From contig NZ_JACHMX010000001.1 of the NCBI RefSeq assembly GCF_014205155.1, positions 8,928,001-8,992,000 on the forward strand: DNA of 64,000 bases, read 5' to 3'. The notes beneath the pieces were generated by a model that saw only the letters and a program-made list of their open reading frames with translations, did no database searches and was not told the DNA's origin. Both the position numbers and the translations under genes were made by a program. Positions 25,786 to 33,627 of the stretch are shown piece after piece (within the stretch, counting starts at the first letter, position 1; every line of letters begins with the position of its first letter). This DNA is from Amycolatopsis umgeniensis. Lineage in GTDB: Bacteria; Actinomycetota; Actinomycetes; Mycobacteriales; Pseudonocardiaceae.

Positions 25786-28056
25786 TCAGCGCTTACGCCA
25801 GATCGAGACCTCAAGATCGGTGATCTCGTACCGGCGGCCGTCGACCCTGGTCAGGCTCGGCTCCGTACTTTCCGACAGCAGCTCGAACGCCTCGCCGAGG
25901 ACGTTCGCGAGTTCGGCGGCCGACGCCCGCGGGAGCGCCACGAGCAGCAGCCCTCCTGCGCGCAGGAGGTTCGCCGAACCGACGAGCGGTCGCAGGTAGC
26001 CCGCCGCGCCGCCGAGTCGGTCGAAGGCGTCCGCCACGACAGCGCCGTCGAACGTGCCGAGAGCGGCGGGTGGACGGGCCGTCTCGGCGAGGACGAACGA
26101 GACACCGCCGCCCGCCGAGAGCGACGGCCGCCGCGCGTGCAGCTCCCCGCGTCCCGGCACCCGGTAGCCGACATCCGTGCCTTCGGCGAGCCGGTCGGCC
26201 GCCGCGATGAGCGACGGCCGGTCGTCAAGGCCGACCACCTCGACCGGATACCGGGCGAGCGAGAACGCCAGCCCGCCCGCCCCGGTGGCGAGATCCGCGA
26301 CACGGCGTAGCTCGACCCCGGCGGTGGCCGCGGCTTCGGTGAACTTCGCGGTCAGCCGGTCCGGATAGGCCGCGGTCGCGGCGAGCGGGTGCCCGGTCCG
26401 GCCGAAGGCCTGTTCGGCGGTGCCGTACTGGCCGAGCAGCACCCGGTCGAGCTCCGCGCGCGCCTCGCTGTCCACAGTGGATTCCGGTGCCACGACCAGC
26501 CGGATCCCCGCCTGCTGCAGGAAATGCGGCCGGTAGAAATGCCGCGCCCAGATACTGCCGAGTTCGCCGGTGCTGATGTACGCGCCGCCGAGGATCAGCT
26601 GATGCTGCCCGCCGTAACTGGGTACCGAGAAGTCCTCGTAGTAGGGATGCGGGGTGAAGCCTTCGAGCGGGTTGAAGGTGTCTTCGCTCCACGCCCACAG
26701 GTTGCCGCCGGCGTCGTGCAGGCCCTGAGAGGTCGTCGGCGAGAGGTCGACAGGGCCTTCCGAACCCCAAGCGAGACCGAGGTTGACGCCTGCCTCACGC
26801 AGCTGCCCGCCGTCGAGCCGCATGACCACGTCGTCCGCGACTCCGGGACGTTCCGGCAGATCGCGCAACAGGAAGTACTCCGCTTCGGTCGGCAGCCGGT
26901 AGTCCCGACCCTCCTTTTCGGACCGCCAGGCGGCGAAAGCCTTGGCCTCGTGGTAGTTCACCACCACCGGCCAGTCCCATGGCATGTCGATCTCGTCGAA
27001 CAACGTGCGCAGCCGGAACGCGTGCAGCCCGGTCGGGCCGGTCGGGATCCAGAAACGCGGCCACTTGGTGTTGCGGAAGCGGCGCCAAGCCTCGCCCTCC
27101 GCCGACCACAACTCCGGCCGCCGGTAGCCGCCGTCGGCGACGAATCCGTGGAACTCGCCGTTGCTCACCAGACAGCGCGCCGCTTCGAAGTCCGGCAGCT
27201 CCTGGCGGCGTGAACCGTACGCGCTGTCCCAGCCGTAGGACGGGAAGGACAGCGGTTTGCCGAGCTGGGCCGTGCGTCCGGGCACGGTGACGGTGCCGTT
27301 GGCCGGTACGGAACCCGGCTCGGGTTTGCCGGTCTCGGTGGTGCGGCGCAGCGGTGACGGTGCCGGCCACGCGGCGGGCCGTTCTACCAGGCGCGAACGC
27401 ATCTCGCGGACCAGCACCGAACTGGTCTCGAGGTGGATGCGATCGTGCTCGATGGACAGCAGCAGGGCCCACGCCTGGTCGTTCATCGTCACCGGGCGCC
27501 CGAGGTCGGGGGCGAACGGCGTGGTCTCGATGATGCCGACGACCGTCCGGTACACCTCGGCCCGGTAGTCCTTCACCTCCGAAACCGACGGCCACACCAT
27601 CTCGTTCTTCGACATGTCGTCCCACGAGTTCTCGTCGACACCCATTTCCAGGATGTGCTCGAGGTAGGCGTCGATCGGCGCGTCCAGCAGCCCGGAAACC
27701 CGCAGCTTGTTGACGTACAGCGAAGTCGTGTGGCCGTAGTAGAAGATCATCGGGTGACGCAGGTTGTGGTCCGGCGGGCGGTAGAACGCTTCCGCGCCCT
27801 TCAGCCCGGCGAACATCACCTCGTGCAGTGTCCAGGCGTTGTCGAAGTAGTCCAGCACCTCTTCGCGGCTGCAGACGGACAGATCGGGCAACGGCAGTGC
27901 CCTGATCTCGCCGGATTCGGCGACACCGGGGCAGCGGCCGGGTTCCGGGCGGACCCCGGTGTACCACCACTGTGGATCCCGGGGTCCGTTCAACCGCTCG
28001 TCCGCGTGTTTCAGCGCATTTCTCTCCCAGGGTTCCGTATTGACCGTCGACGTCAT
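25786..28056 (-). CDS. ovoA: OvoA-type 5-histidylcysteine sulfoxide synthase with C-terminal methyltransferase
   Basis: The 756-aa protein has three parts: a DinB domain (about 60-225), an FGE-sulfatase domain (about 265-525) and a class I methyltransferase domain (about 555-756). The iron ligands of EgtB/OvoA enzymes are visible as His109 (YYGHTTSLY) and the H-x3-H-x-E motif His204, His208, Glu210. Fusion with a C-terminal methyltransferase matches OvoA, which joins cysteine sulfur to histidine C5 with O2 and later N-methylates to ovothiol; EgtB lacks that domain. The methyltransferase is divergent (DLATGAGG at 588-595 is kept). A 19-codon ORF ends 11 bp upstream. Divergent ATP-grasp and MFS genes suggest further processing of the product. 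Confidence 0.85.
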   Translation of the reverse strand: MTSTVNTEPWERNALKHADERLNGPRDPQWWYTGVRPEPGRCPGVAESGEIRALPLPDLSVCSREEVLDYFDNAWTLHEVMFAGLKGAEAFYRPPDHNLRHPMIFYYGHTTSLYVNKLRVSGLLDAPIDAYLEHILEMGVDENSWDDMSKNEMVWPSVSEVKDYRAEVYRTVVGIIETTPFAPDLGRPVTMNDQAWALLLSIEHDRIHLETSSVLVREMRSRLVERPAAWPAPSPLRRTTETGKPEPGSVPANGTVTVPGRTAQLGKPLSFPSYGWDSAYGSRRQELPDFEAARCLVSNGEFHGFVADGGYRRPELWSAEGEAWRRFRNTKWPRFWIPTGPTGLHAFRLRTLFDEIDMPWDWPVVVNYHEAKAFAAWRSEKEGRDYRLPTEAEYFLLRDLPERPGVADDVVMRLDGGQLREAGVNLGLAWGSEGPVDLSPTTSQGLHDAGGNLWAWSEDTFNPLEGFTPHPYYEDFSVPSYGGQHQLILGGAYISTGELGSIWARHFYRPHFLQQAGIRLVVAPESTVDSEARAELDRVLLGQYGTAEQAFGRTGHPLAATAAYPDRLTAKFTEAAATAGVELRRVADLATGAGGLAFSLARYPVEVVGLDDRPSLIAAADRLAEGTDVGYRVPGRGELHARRPSLSAGGGVSFVLAETARPPAALGTFDGAVVADAFDRLGGAAGYLRPLVGSANLLRAGGLLLVALPRASAAELANVLGEAFELLSESTEPSLTRVDGRRYEITDLEVSIWRKR

Positions 28057-28067
28057 CTGACCTCACT

Positions 28068-28127
28068 TCAGTTCGTCGGGGCACTGAGGGCCGGCTGCGA
28101 AAACCGTCGCATCTTCGAAAAGGTCAT
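28068..28127 (-). CDS. 19-aa small ORF upstream of ovoA (leader or precursor peptide)
   Basis: The ORF encodes MTFSKMRRFSQPALSAPTN. It is preceded by the strong ribosome binding site GAAAGGAGAGGAA (28128-28140), better than that of ovoA itself. The stop lies 11 bp before the ovoA ATG, and the ovoA ribosome binding site overlaps the small ORF's 3' end, so the two are probably on one mRNA. The peptide is basic, has no His, Cys, Asp or Glu, and ends in a Pro/Ser/Ala tail. It could be a regulatory leader or a precursor for the neighbouring ATP-grasp ligase. No known family is recognised. Confidence 0.5.
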   Translation of the reverse strand: MTFSKMRRFSQPALSAPTN

Positions 28128-28258
28128 TTCCTCTCCTTTCGTGCCCTGAATCGCCCTTCTGAAGAAGTCCGGCTGGACAGCGCAAGCGCGGAGATGCCCC
28201 TTGATCACGGGAGATGGGACCGTCGGCGTTCCGATTCCTCCAGTTGCGAGGTGAAAGC

Positions 28259-29536
28259 TTGTCGACGAAACCCTGTGTCGTGCTCGTGGACACCTACGAA
28301 ACCGCCGACCACGGGTTGCCGCAGACCGCTCGGCACATCGCGCCGACGTTCGTGGCGCTCGGCGCGGAATGCGTGCGCGTGCAGAGCGCGCCCGACGCGC
28401 CCGGGCAGTACCGGAAGTCCTCACCCACCATGAGCAACTACCGCGAGAACATCGTCCACGACGGCGATCTCACGAAGACGCTGGACGCGCTGTCCGTGCA
28501 CGAGCCGGTCGCGGTCGTGGCCGGTGGCGAGTACGCGGTCGCGTTCACCGACGTGCTCAGCGAAGCACTGGGGGTACCGTCGAACGGCACCGCCCTGTCC
28601 TTGGCGCGGCGGGACAAGTTCGCCATGGGTGAGGCCGTCGACGCGGCGGGCCTCAACGGCGCGAGACAGCTCCTGACAGCCGATGAGGCCGAGCTCGCCG
28701 CTTGGCACCGGGCGATGGGCGGCAGGATCGTGGTGAAGCCGAACCGCAGCGCCGGTGGCGACGGGGTGGCCTTCTGCGACACCCCGGAACGGTCGGTCGA
28801 GGCCTTGCGCGCGATCACCAGCCGCCAGAACGTGTTCTCCGAGGACAACGACTTCGTCGTCGCGCAGGAGTATCTCGCCGGCAGCGAGTACATGGTCAAC
28901 ACGGTGAGCATGGACGGACTGCACCAGGTGTGCGACATCTGGAAGAGCTCGCGGTTCGCCATCAACGGGGTGTCCGATCTGCTCGGCGCCTGCCAGATCG
29001 TGCCGCGTCGCGCGCCGGGCCACGACGAGCTGGTGGAGTACGCGTTCGCCGTGCTCGACGCGGTGGGCATCCGGCACGGGGCCGCGCACGTCGAGATCAA
29101 GCTGACCCCGCGGGGACCGCGGCTGATCGAGGTGGGTTCCCGGCTTTCCGGCGGCGACCTGCCACATCTGGCGCGGCTCGCGATCGGCGAGTCCCAGCTG
29201 GACTGGATGGCCGACGCCGTGCTCCGGCCGGAGAGGTTTCGCGAGCGCTGGGGCGAGGACTACCGGATCCAGCGCCACTACGCGTGGTCCGCGCTGCTCT
29301 CGCCGGTCGAGGGCACACTCCGCCGGTACACGGTGCTCGAGGAGATCGAGCGGCTGGAGAGCTTCCACGAGATGTTCGTGCTGACCCGGCCCGGGAAACC
29401 GTTGCGCCGCACCGTCGACGACACGACGTTCCCGGTGGTCGTCACGTTCATGCACGAGATCGAGGAGTACGTCCTGCGCGACCTCGGCACGCTGCGGTAC
29501 CTCGACGGTGTGGGCTGCTACGAGCTGGAATCATGA
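28259..29536 (+). CDS. ATP-grasp ligase (L-amino-acid-ligase-like)
   Basis: The TTG at 28259 with GAGGTG at 28248-28253 is the best start, giving 425 aa (in-frame ATG at 28214 has no site). ATP-grasp motifs are clear: VVKPNRSAGGDGVAF (nucleotide-binding lysine and glycine-rich loop, near 158-172) and AHVEIKLTPRGPRLIEVGSRLSGG (metal-binding Glu near 280 and 292). The pattern is that of BacD-like ligases that join amino acids through acyl phosphates. It is coupled to an MFS gene, as in bacilysin-type ligase/exporter pairs, and divergent from ovoA. An acid or peptide built from a thiohistidine is a plausible substrate, but this is inference. Confidence 0.85.
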   Translation: MSTKPCVVLVDTYETADHGLPQTARHIAPTFVALGAECVRVQSAPDAPGQYRKSSPTMSNYRENIVHDGDLTKTLDALSVHEPVAVVAGGEYAVAFTDVLSEALGVPSNGTALSLARRDKFAMGEAVDAAGLNGARQLLTADEAELAAWHRAMGGRIVVKPNRSAGGDGVAFCDTPERSVEALRAITSRQNVFSEDNDFVVAQEYLAGSEYMVNTVSMDGLHQVCDIWKSSRFAINGVSDLLGACQIVPRRAPGHDELVEYAFAVLDAVGIRHGAAHVEIKLTPRGPRLIEVGSRLSGGDLPHLARLAIGESQLDWMADAVLRPERFRERWGEDYRIQRHYAWSALLSPVEGTLRRYTVLEEIERLESFHEMFVLTRPGKPLRRTVDDTTFPVVVTFMHEIEEYVLRDLGTLRYLDGVGCYELES

Positions 29537-30741
29537 CGGCGCAAGGGTTCCTGCGGACGCGGCTCGGCGGGCTGCCCAAATCGTTCTGGGTGCTGTGGAC
29601 GGGCACGCTCGTCAACCGGCTCGGCACGATGGTCCTGCCGTTCCTGGCGTTGTACCTGACCAGCGAGCGCGGCCTTTCGGTGGCGACGGCGGGTACCGTG
29701 CTGGCGCTGCTCGGGATCGGGCAGGTGTTCTCGCAGCTGATCGGTGGCGTGCTGGCCGACCGCATCGGACGGCGGGCGACACTGACCGGAGGCATGCTCG
29801 CGACCGGCGCGATCATGCTCGTGCTGGGTTACGTCGAGCGCCTCGAACTGATCGCGGTCGCCGCGCTGCTGCTCGGGCTGGCGCTCGACGTGTTCCGCCC
29901 GGCGACCCAGTCGATCGTGGCGGATCTGGTGCCGGGCGCCGACCGCACGCGGGCCTTCGGACTGCTGCTGTGGGCGATCAACCTCGGCTTCTCGATCGCG
30001 ATGGTACTGGGCGGCACGATGGCCCGCGCCGGTTTCACGACGTTGTTCTGGGTGGACGCGGCGACGTGCGTGCTGTTCGCCCTGTTGGTGTGGAAGGCGG
30101 TACCGGAGACGCGCGGTGGCGGCCCGACCCGGGAGCGGGGTGGCTTCACCGTCGTCTTGCGCGACCGGGTCATGGTCGGGTTGATGCTGGTCTCGCTGGC
30201 GGTCGCGTTCGTGTTCCTGCAGAGCTTGGCGACCCTGCCGCTGGCGATGAGGGAGGACGGCCTTTCGCCGGCGGGGTACGGCCTGGTGATGGCTGTCAAC
30301 GGGATCGTCATCGTGGTCGTGCAGCCGCTGGTGGGTCATCGGCTGGGCCGTTGGGATCCTTCACGGGTGCTCGCGTGCGGGATCCTGTTGACGGGCTTGG
30401 GTTTCGGTGCCACGGCCTTCGCGTCGACGACACCGGTGTACGCGGCGTGCGCGGTGTTCTGGACGCTCGGCGAGATCGTGATCCAGTCGGTGGGCGTCGC
30501 GATCGTGGCCGAACTGGCCCCACCGCATCTGCGTGGGCGCTACAACGGCGCCTACGGTACGGCGGCGGGCCTCGCCGCGTTCGTCGCTCCGTTGGGCGGA
30601 ACCCAGCTGCTGGTGCTGGGCGCGCCGGTGCTGTGGACGGTCTGCCTGGCCCTGTGCCTGGCCGCGGCCGTCGGCCAGCTGTTGCTCGGCAACGCCGTCC
30701 GCCACCGGATGGCCACCGCGTCCGTTCCCGTGGCGGCCTGA
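29533..30741 (+). CDS. MFS transporter, probable exporter
   Basis: The ATG at 29533 overlaps the ATP-grasp stop (ATGA, 29533-29536) and gives 402 residues with about 12 membrane helices. The motif A region reads LIGGVLADRIGRRATLTGG (residues about 71-89). It most resembles drug/metabolite exporters. Translational coupling with the ligase suggests export of the ligase product. No other transport gene lies in this locus. A role in uptake cannot be excluded. Confidence 0.88.
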   Translation: MTAQGFLRTRLGGLPKSFWVLWTGTLVNRLGTMVLPFLALYLTSERGLSVATAGTVLALLGIGQVFSQLIGGVLADRIGRRATLTGGMLATGAIMLVLGYVERLELIAVAALLLGLALDVFRPATQSIVADLVPGADRTRAFGLLLWAINLGFSIAMVLGGTMARAGFTTLFWVDAATCVLFALLVWKAVPETRGGGPTRERGGFTVVLRDRVMVGLMLVSLAVAFVFLQSLATLPLAMREDGLSPAGYGLVMAVNGIVIVVVQPLVGHRLGRWDPSRVLACGILLTGLGFGATAFASTTPVYAACAVFWTLGEIVIQSVGVAIVAELAPPHLRGRYNGAYGTAAGLAAFVAPLGGTQLLVLGAPVLWTVCLALCLAAAVGQLLLGNAVRHRMATASVPVAA

Positions 30742-30748
30742 TCCGGCT

Positions 30749-31390
30749 TCACCCCGCGGTGGGGCGACCGTCCATCCTGGACGCGAGGATCGCCGCGCCG
30801 GGACCGGAAACGTCGCCGAGAGCGGCGACCCGGCCCGCGATCGTCAGCAGGAGCGCCTCGCCACGGCCATGGACTTCCGGCCCGGACCCGGTCGACCAGC
30901 CGAGATCGGTGGCGACGAGCCGGAGCCCGCGTGCTCGCCGGCCGGCCTTGATCGGCGGGGCGTGGAGAGCGAAAGCCAAGGCGTGACGCAGCCGATCCGG
31001 CGGCACCTCGCGCGGGAACCCCAGCGGGCGTCGAATGTCCTGATGGTGGATGAGCCCGTCGAGCAACGCCACCCGTCCGCCGAACGCGGAGGTCAGGCCG
31101 CGCGGCTCGAGGTGCTCCTCGATCCTCGCGATCAGCTCGTCCGGTGTCCGGTCGGGTTTGCGCGCGACCCCGAGCGCGTTCATCCTGTTCAGCCGCAGAC
31201 CGGCACGGAGGGCCTGACCGAACAGGTCCCGGAGGCGCAGGGCGTCGTAGTCGACGACATGGGCGACCACTTCCCGGACCGTCCACTCCGAACACAACGT
31301 CGGCTCGTCCCAGTGCAGGGGGGACAGAGTCCGCAGGAACGCGGCGAAGTCCGCACGTTCTTCCCTGGCGAGTCGAGCGACGGTGTCCAC
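30749..31390 (-). CDS. Maleylpyruvate isomerase/DinB-family, possibly mycothiol-dependent protein
   Basis: The GTG at 31390 follows an AGGAGG site and gives 213 residues; longer in-frame starts have no such site. The N-terminal MDMPI-like DinB helix bundle is recognisable from SPLHWDEPTLCSEWTVREVVAHVVDYD, where the conserved W..vaHl segment carries one of three metal His residues; HHQDIRRPLG supplies another. Family members use mycothiol as cofactor or bind metal; catalysis here is not proven. It converges with the MFS gene and leaves a 7-bp gap. Confidence 0.8.
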   Translation of the reverse strand: MDTVARLAREERADFAAFLRTLSPLHWDEPTLCSEWTVREVVAHVVDYDALRLRDLFGQALRAGLRLNRMNALGVARKPDRTPDELIARIEEHLEPRGLTSAFGGRVALLDGLIHHQDIRRPLGFPREVPPDRLRHALAFALHAPPIKAGRRARGLRLVATDLGWSTGSGPEVHGRGEALLLTIAGRVAALGDVSGPGAAILASRMDGRPTAG

Positions 31391-31406
31391 CGGCGGCCTC
31401 CTGGGA

Positions 31407-31931
31407 TCACTGGTAGTCGAGCCACCCGCAAACGTAGTAGTCGGTGTCCTCGTTCCGCTCGACATACCAGGAATAGACGACGTCACCCGCGATTTTGCCG
31501 GTGCGCGCGTTCCGCTGGGTGACGGTGGCCTGGACCGTCACGAACTCCTGTCCCGGCGGGACGGAGTACGGCAGCATCTGCCAGCGCTCGACGTAGTGCC
31601 CGTGGAGCTCGAACCCGAGCAGGGTCGACCGCAGGCGCGGGCACGTTCCGCTGCGCAGCGCGGTCATGTCGTGATTGGCGAGACCGTTCATGTAGACCTG
31701 GAACACCCGGTCGATCGCGGCGGGTTCGAGGCCGGGCGCGGAGGATGAGGTCGGCGCCGGGGGCGTCACGGTCAGGGTCTGGGTCTCGACCGAGGGAGCC
31801 GAGTACGACGTGGACGTCTCGGGCGCGGAGTCGTAACGCGGTACCGGGAGCCCGCCTCGGCACGCCGAAAGGACCGTGCCGAGGCCGATCAGGAGTACGC
31901 CCGCCCGAGCGCGCGAAGTCAGAGGTCTCAC
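31407..31931 (-). CDS. Hypothetical lipoprotein
   Basis: The 174-aa protein (GTG start) has a lipoprotein signal with lipobox LSAC (Cys about 24), followed by a Ser/Thr/Pro-rich linker (about 30-68). A C-terminal domain (about 70-174), starting EPAAIDRVFQVYMNGLANHD and ending YYVCGWLDYQ, may be NTF2-like from its helix-then-strand pattern. It would be attached to the outer face of the membrane. I do not recognise the family. Confidence 0.7.
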   Translation of the reverse strand: MRPLTSRARAGVLLIGLGTVLSACRGGLPVPRYDSAPETSTSYSAPSVETQTLTVTPPAPTSSSAPGLEPAAIDRVFQVYMNGLANHDMTALRSGTCPRLRSTLLGFELHGHYVERWQMLPYSVPPGQEFVTVQATVTQRNARTGKIAGDVVYSWYVERNEDTDYYVCGWLDYQ

Positions 31932-32018
31932 ACCGCCGACGCTAAGCGGCCTTCATGAAATTCGGATGAAGTTGATTCGGGTTGCGGCGCGAGCCAGTGA
32001 TACCGCCTCGTGAGCGCG

Positions 32019-32035
32019 GTGAAGGGGACCTTCAC
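32019..32035. repeat. Family A palindrome GTGAAGG-gga-CCTTCAC
   Basis: Perfect 7-bp arms around GGA. It opens a 49-bp direct repeat (32020-32068) that recurs at 32223-32271. Confidence 0.75.
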
Positions 32036-32078
32036 GCGGCCTCGCTGTGGCTGCTGATGCTCCTGGGGCCACCCGGGT

Positions 32079-32133
32079 GTCCGTGAAGGCCTCCTTCACT
32101 ACCCTGAGCGTAGGGAAGGAGGCCTTCACGGAC
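32079..32133. repeat. Family A long hairpin with 19-bp perfect arms
   Basis: GTCCGTGAAGGCCTCCTTC (32079-32097) is the exact reverse complement of 32115-32133. The 17-nt centre includes CCCT..AGGG. The element lies 3' of the M20 peptidase gene and could act as a bidirectional terminator. Very similar hairpins occur at 39754-39798 and 61964-62008. Confidence 0.8.
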
Positions 32134-32222
32134 ATACTCCGAGAGGACAGGTTGCCTTACCTTTCAATAGCCTTTGCCTGCCTTGGAGTACGTGATGGCC
32201 TCGTTCGTTGCGTCTAGCGCAG

Positions 32223-32237
32223 TGAAGGGGTCCTTCA
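32223..32237. repeat. Family A palindrome TGAAGG-ggt-CCTTCA
   Basis: Perfect 6-bp arms within the second copy of the 49-bp direct repeat (32223-32271 versus 32020-32068, 43 of 49 identical). Confidence 0.7.
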
Positions 32238-32305
32238 GGCGGCCTCGCTGCGGCTGCTGGTGCCCCTGAGGTCTTCACGGACCTACCCGACAGGTACCCC
32301 TCACT

Positions 32306-32325
32306 AACCGTCCTGACCACTTACG
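32306..32325. repeat. Family C repeat, inverted orientation
   Basis: AACCGTCCTGACCACTTACG is the reverse complement of the GTGAGTGGTCAAGACGGTT element found after helY (10722-10740), with two differences. It sits 7 bp from the end of the M20 peptidase gene. Confidence 0.55.
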
Positions 32326-32331
32326 AGGCAG

Positions 32332-33627
32332 TCAGCAGTTCTCCATGAAGTGCCGGAGCACCCGCGTGCCGAACCGCAGCCCCTCGACCGGGACGCGTTC
32401 GTCGACACCGTGTGCCATCGCGCGATAGGGGAAGCCTTCCGGCAGCCACAGCGGCGCGAAACCGTAGCAGTCGATCCCGAGCGGGCTGAAGGCTTTCGCG
32501 TCCGTCCCGCCGCCCATGCAGTAGGGGACCACCACGGCTTCGGGATCCTCCGAACGCAGCGCGTCCGCCATCGCGTCGAACCACGGCGAGTCCACCGGGG
32601 CCTGGACAGGCGGCTGGTGCGCGACGAATTCGCGCGTCACGCCTTCGCCGAGCATCGCGTCGATCTCGGCGAACAGGTCCGGCTCGGCACCGGGAAGGAC
32701 GCGGACGTCCACCTGGGCCTCGGCCGAACTCGGGATCACGTTCACCTTGTAGCCGGCGTCGAGCATGGTCGGCGTCGTGCTGTTGCGGACGGTCGGCACC
32801 ACCAGCGCCCCGGCGGGCCCGAGCCGCGCGATCGTTCCGTCCACATCGGACAGATCGACCGGGACCCCGAGCGCCTCGCCGGTGCGCTCCAGGAAGGCTT
32901 GCACCGTCGGGGTCAGCTGGACCGGCCAGCGGTGCGCGGCGATCTTGCCGAGCGCGGCGACCAGCCGGGTGACGGCGTTCTCGTCGTTGGGCCGCGACCC
33001 GTGCCCCGCGCGGCCTTTGGCGGTCAGCCGCAGATGCGCGGTGCCGCGTTCGGCCGTCGCCACCGGATAGAGCCGTACGGTCCGTCCGTCGGCGGCGGGG
33101 ACGTGGTAGCTGTAGGCGCCCGACTCGCTGATCGCGGCCGCGCAACCGTCGAACAGGTCGCGGTGTGCCGCGGCGAGCCAGTGCGCGCCGTATTCGCCCT
33201 TGTCCTCCTCGTCGGCCACGAACGCGAGCACGATGTCCCGCCGCGGCCGGAAACCGGTGGCGAGGGCGGCGAGCACCATCGCGCAGAAGTCCTTCATGTC
33301 GACCGCGCCGCGACCCCACAGGAATCCGTCGCGGACCTCGCCCGAGAACGGGTCCATCGACCAGTCGGCGGCGTCGGCCGGGACGACGTCGAGATGCCCC
33401 TGCACGAGCAGCGCGGGCAGGCTCGGGTCGGTGCCGGGGACCCGGGCGATCACGTTCGCGCGCCGGGGCGCGGACTCGATGATCTTCGAGTCGATCCCGA
33501 GCCCGGACAGCAGCGACGCGACGTACTCGGCAGCCTCGCGCTCGCCCTCGGAATCCCCGTTGCCCCGGTTCGTGGTGTCGAACCGGATCAGCCGGGAGCA
33601 GACTTCGACGACATCCAACTCAGCCAT
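32332..33627 (-). CDS. M20-family metallopeptidase/deacylase
   Basis: The 431-aa protein has M20 metal-ligand motifs: GHLDVVP (His78), GAVDMKDF (Asp110), and VADEEDKGEYG (catalytic and metal Glu140/141). A dimerisation domain (KGRAGHGSRPNDENAV) and a late GGTDAKAF motif with the last His/Asp region follow. It should be a cytosolic two-metal hydrolase of peptides or N-acyl amino acids. Its start overlaps the M55 aminopeptidase gene by 8 bp, suggesting a two-gene peptide-degradation operon. Confidence 0.93.
   Translation of the reverse strand: MAELDVVEVCSRLIRFDTTNRGNGDSEGEREAAEYVASLLSGLGIDSKIIESAPRRANVIARVPGTDPSLPALLVQGHLDVVPADAADWSMDPFSGEVRDGFLWGRGAVDMKDFCAMVLAALATGFRPRRDIVLAFVADEEDKGEYGAHWLAAAHRDLFDGCAAAISESGAYSYHVPAADGRTVRLYPVATAERGTAHLRLTAKGRAGHGSRPNDENAVTRLVAALGKIAAHRWPVQLTPTVQAFLERTGEALGVPVDLSDVDGTIARLGPAGALVVPTVRNSTTPTMLDAGYKVNVIPSSAEAQVDVRVLPGAEPDLFAEIDAMLGEGVTREFVAHQPPVQAPVDSPWFDAMADALRSEDPEAVVVPYCMGGGTDAKAFSPLGIDCYGFAPLWLPEGFPYRAMAHGVDERVPVEGLRFGTRVLRHFMENC

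Larger units (their letters stand above)
31932..32331. other. Gene-free stretch rich in palindromic repeats
   Basis: These 400 bp between the lipoprotein and M20 peptidase genes contain no convincing gene. They hold the family A elements at 32019-32035, 32079-32133 and 32223-32237 and a family C element at 32306-32325. The segments 32020-32068 and 32223-32271 are direct repeats with 43 of 49 identical positions. Confidence 0.7.

Noticed and set aside
28063..28293. 76-codon minus-strand frame overlapping the ovoA leader in another frame
   Set aside because: It lies across the divergent promoter region and lacks a ribosome binding site, whereas the 19-codon frame has an excellent one.
28068..29536. 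Graspetide-type RiPP (ATP-grasp cross-linked peptide)
   Set aside because: The small peptide has no Asp or Glu for ester or amide cross-links, and the ligase resembles amino-acid ligases; only a ligation substrate or leader role stays open.
8..30741. A single biosynthetic cluster joining the FAD monooxygenase and OvoA loci
   Set aside because: They converge through a tetR gene with its own operator and a terminator at 25740-25775, so there is no sign of shared regulation.
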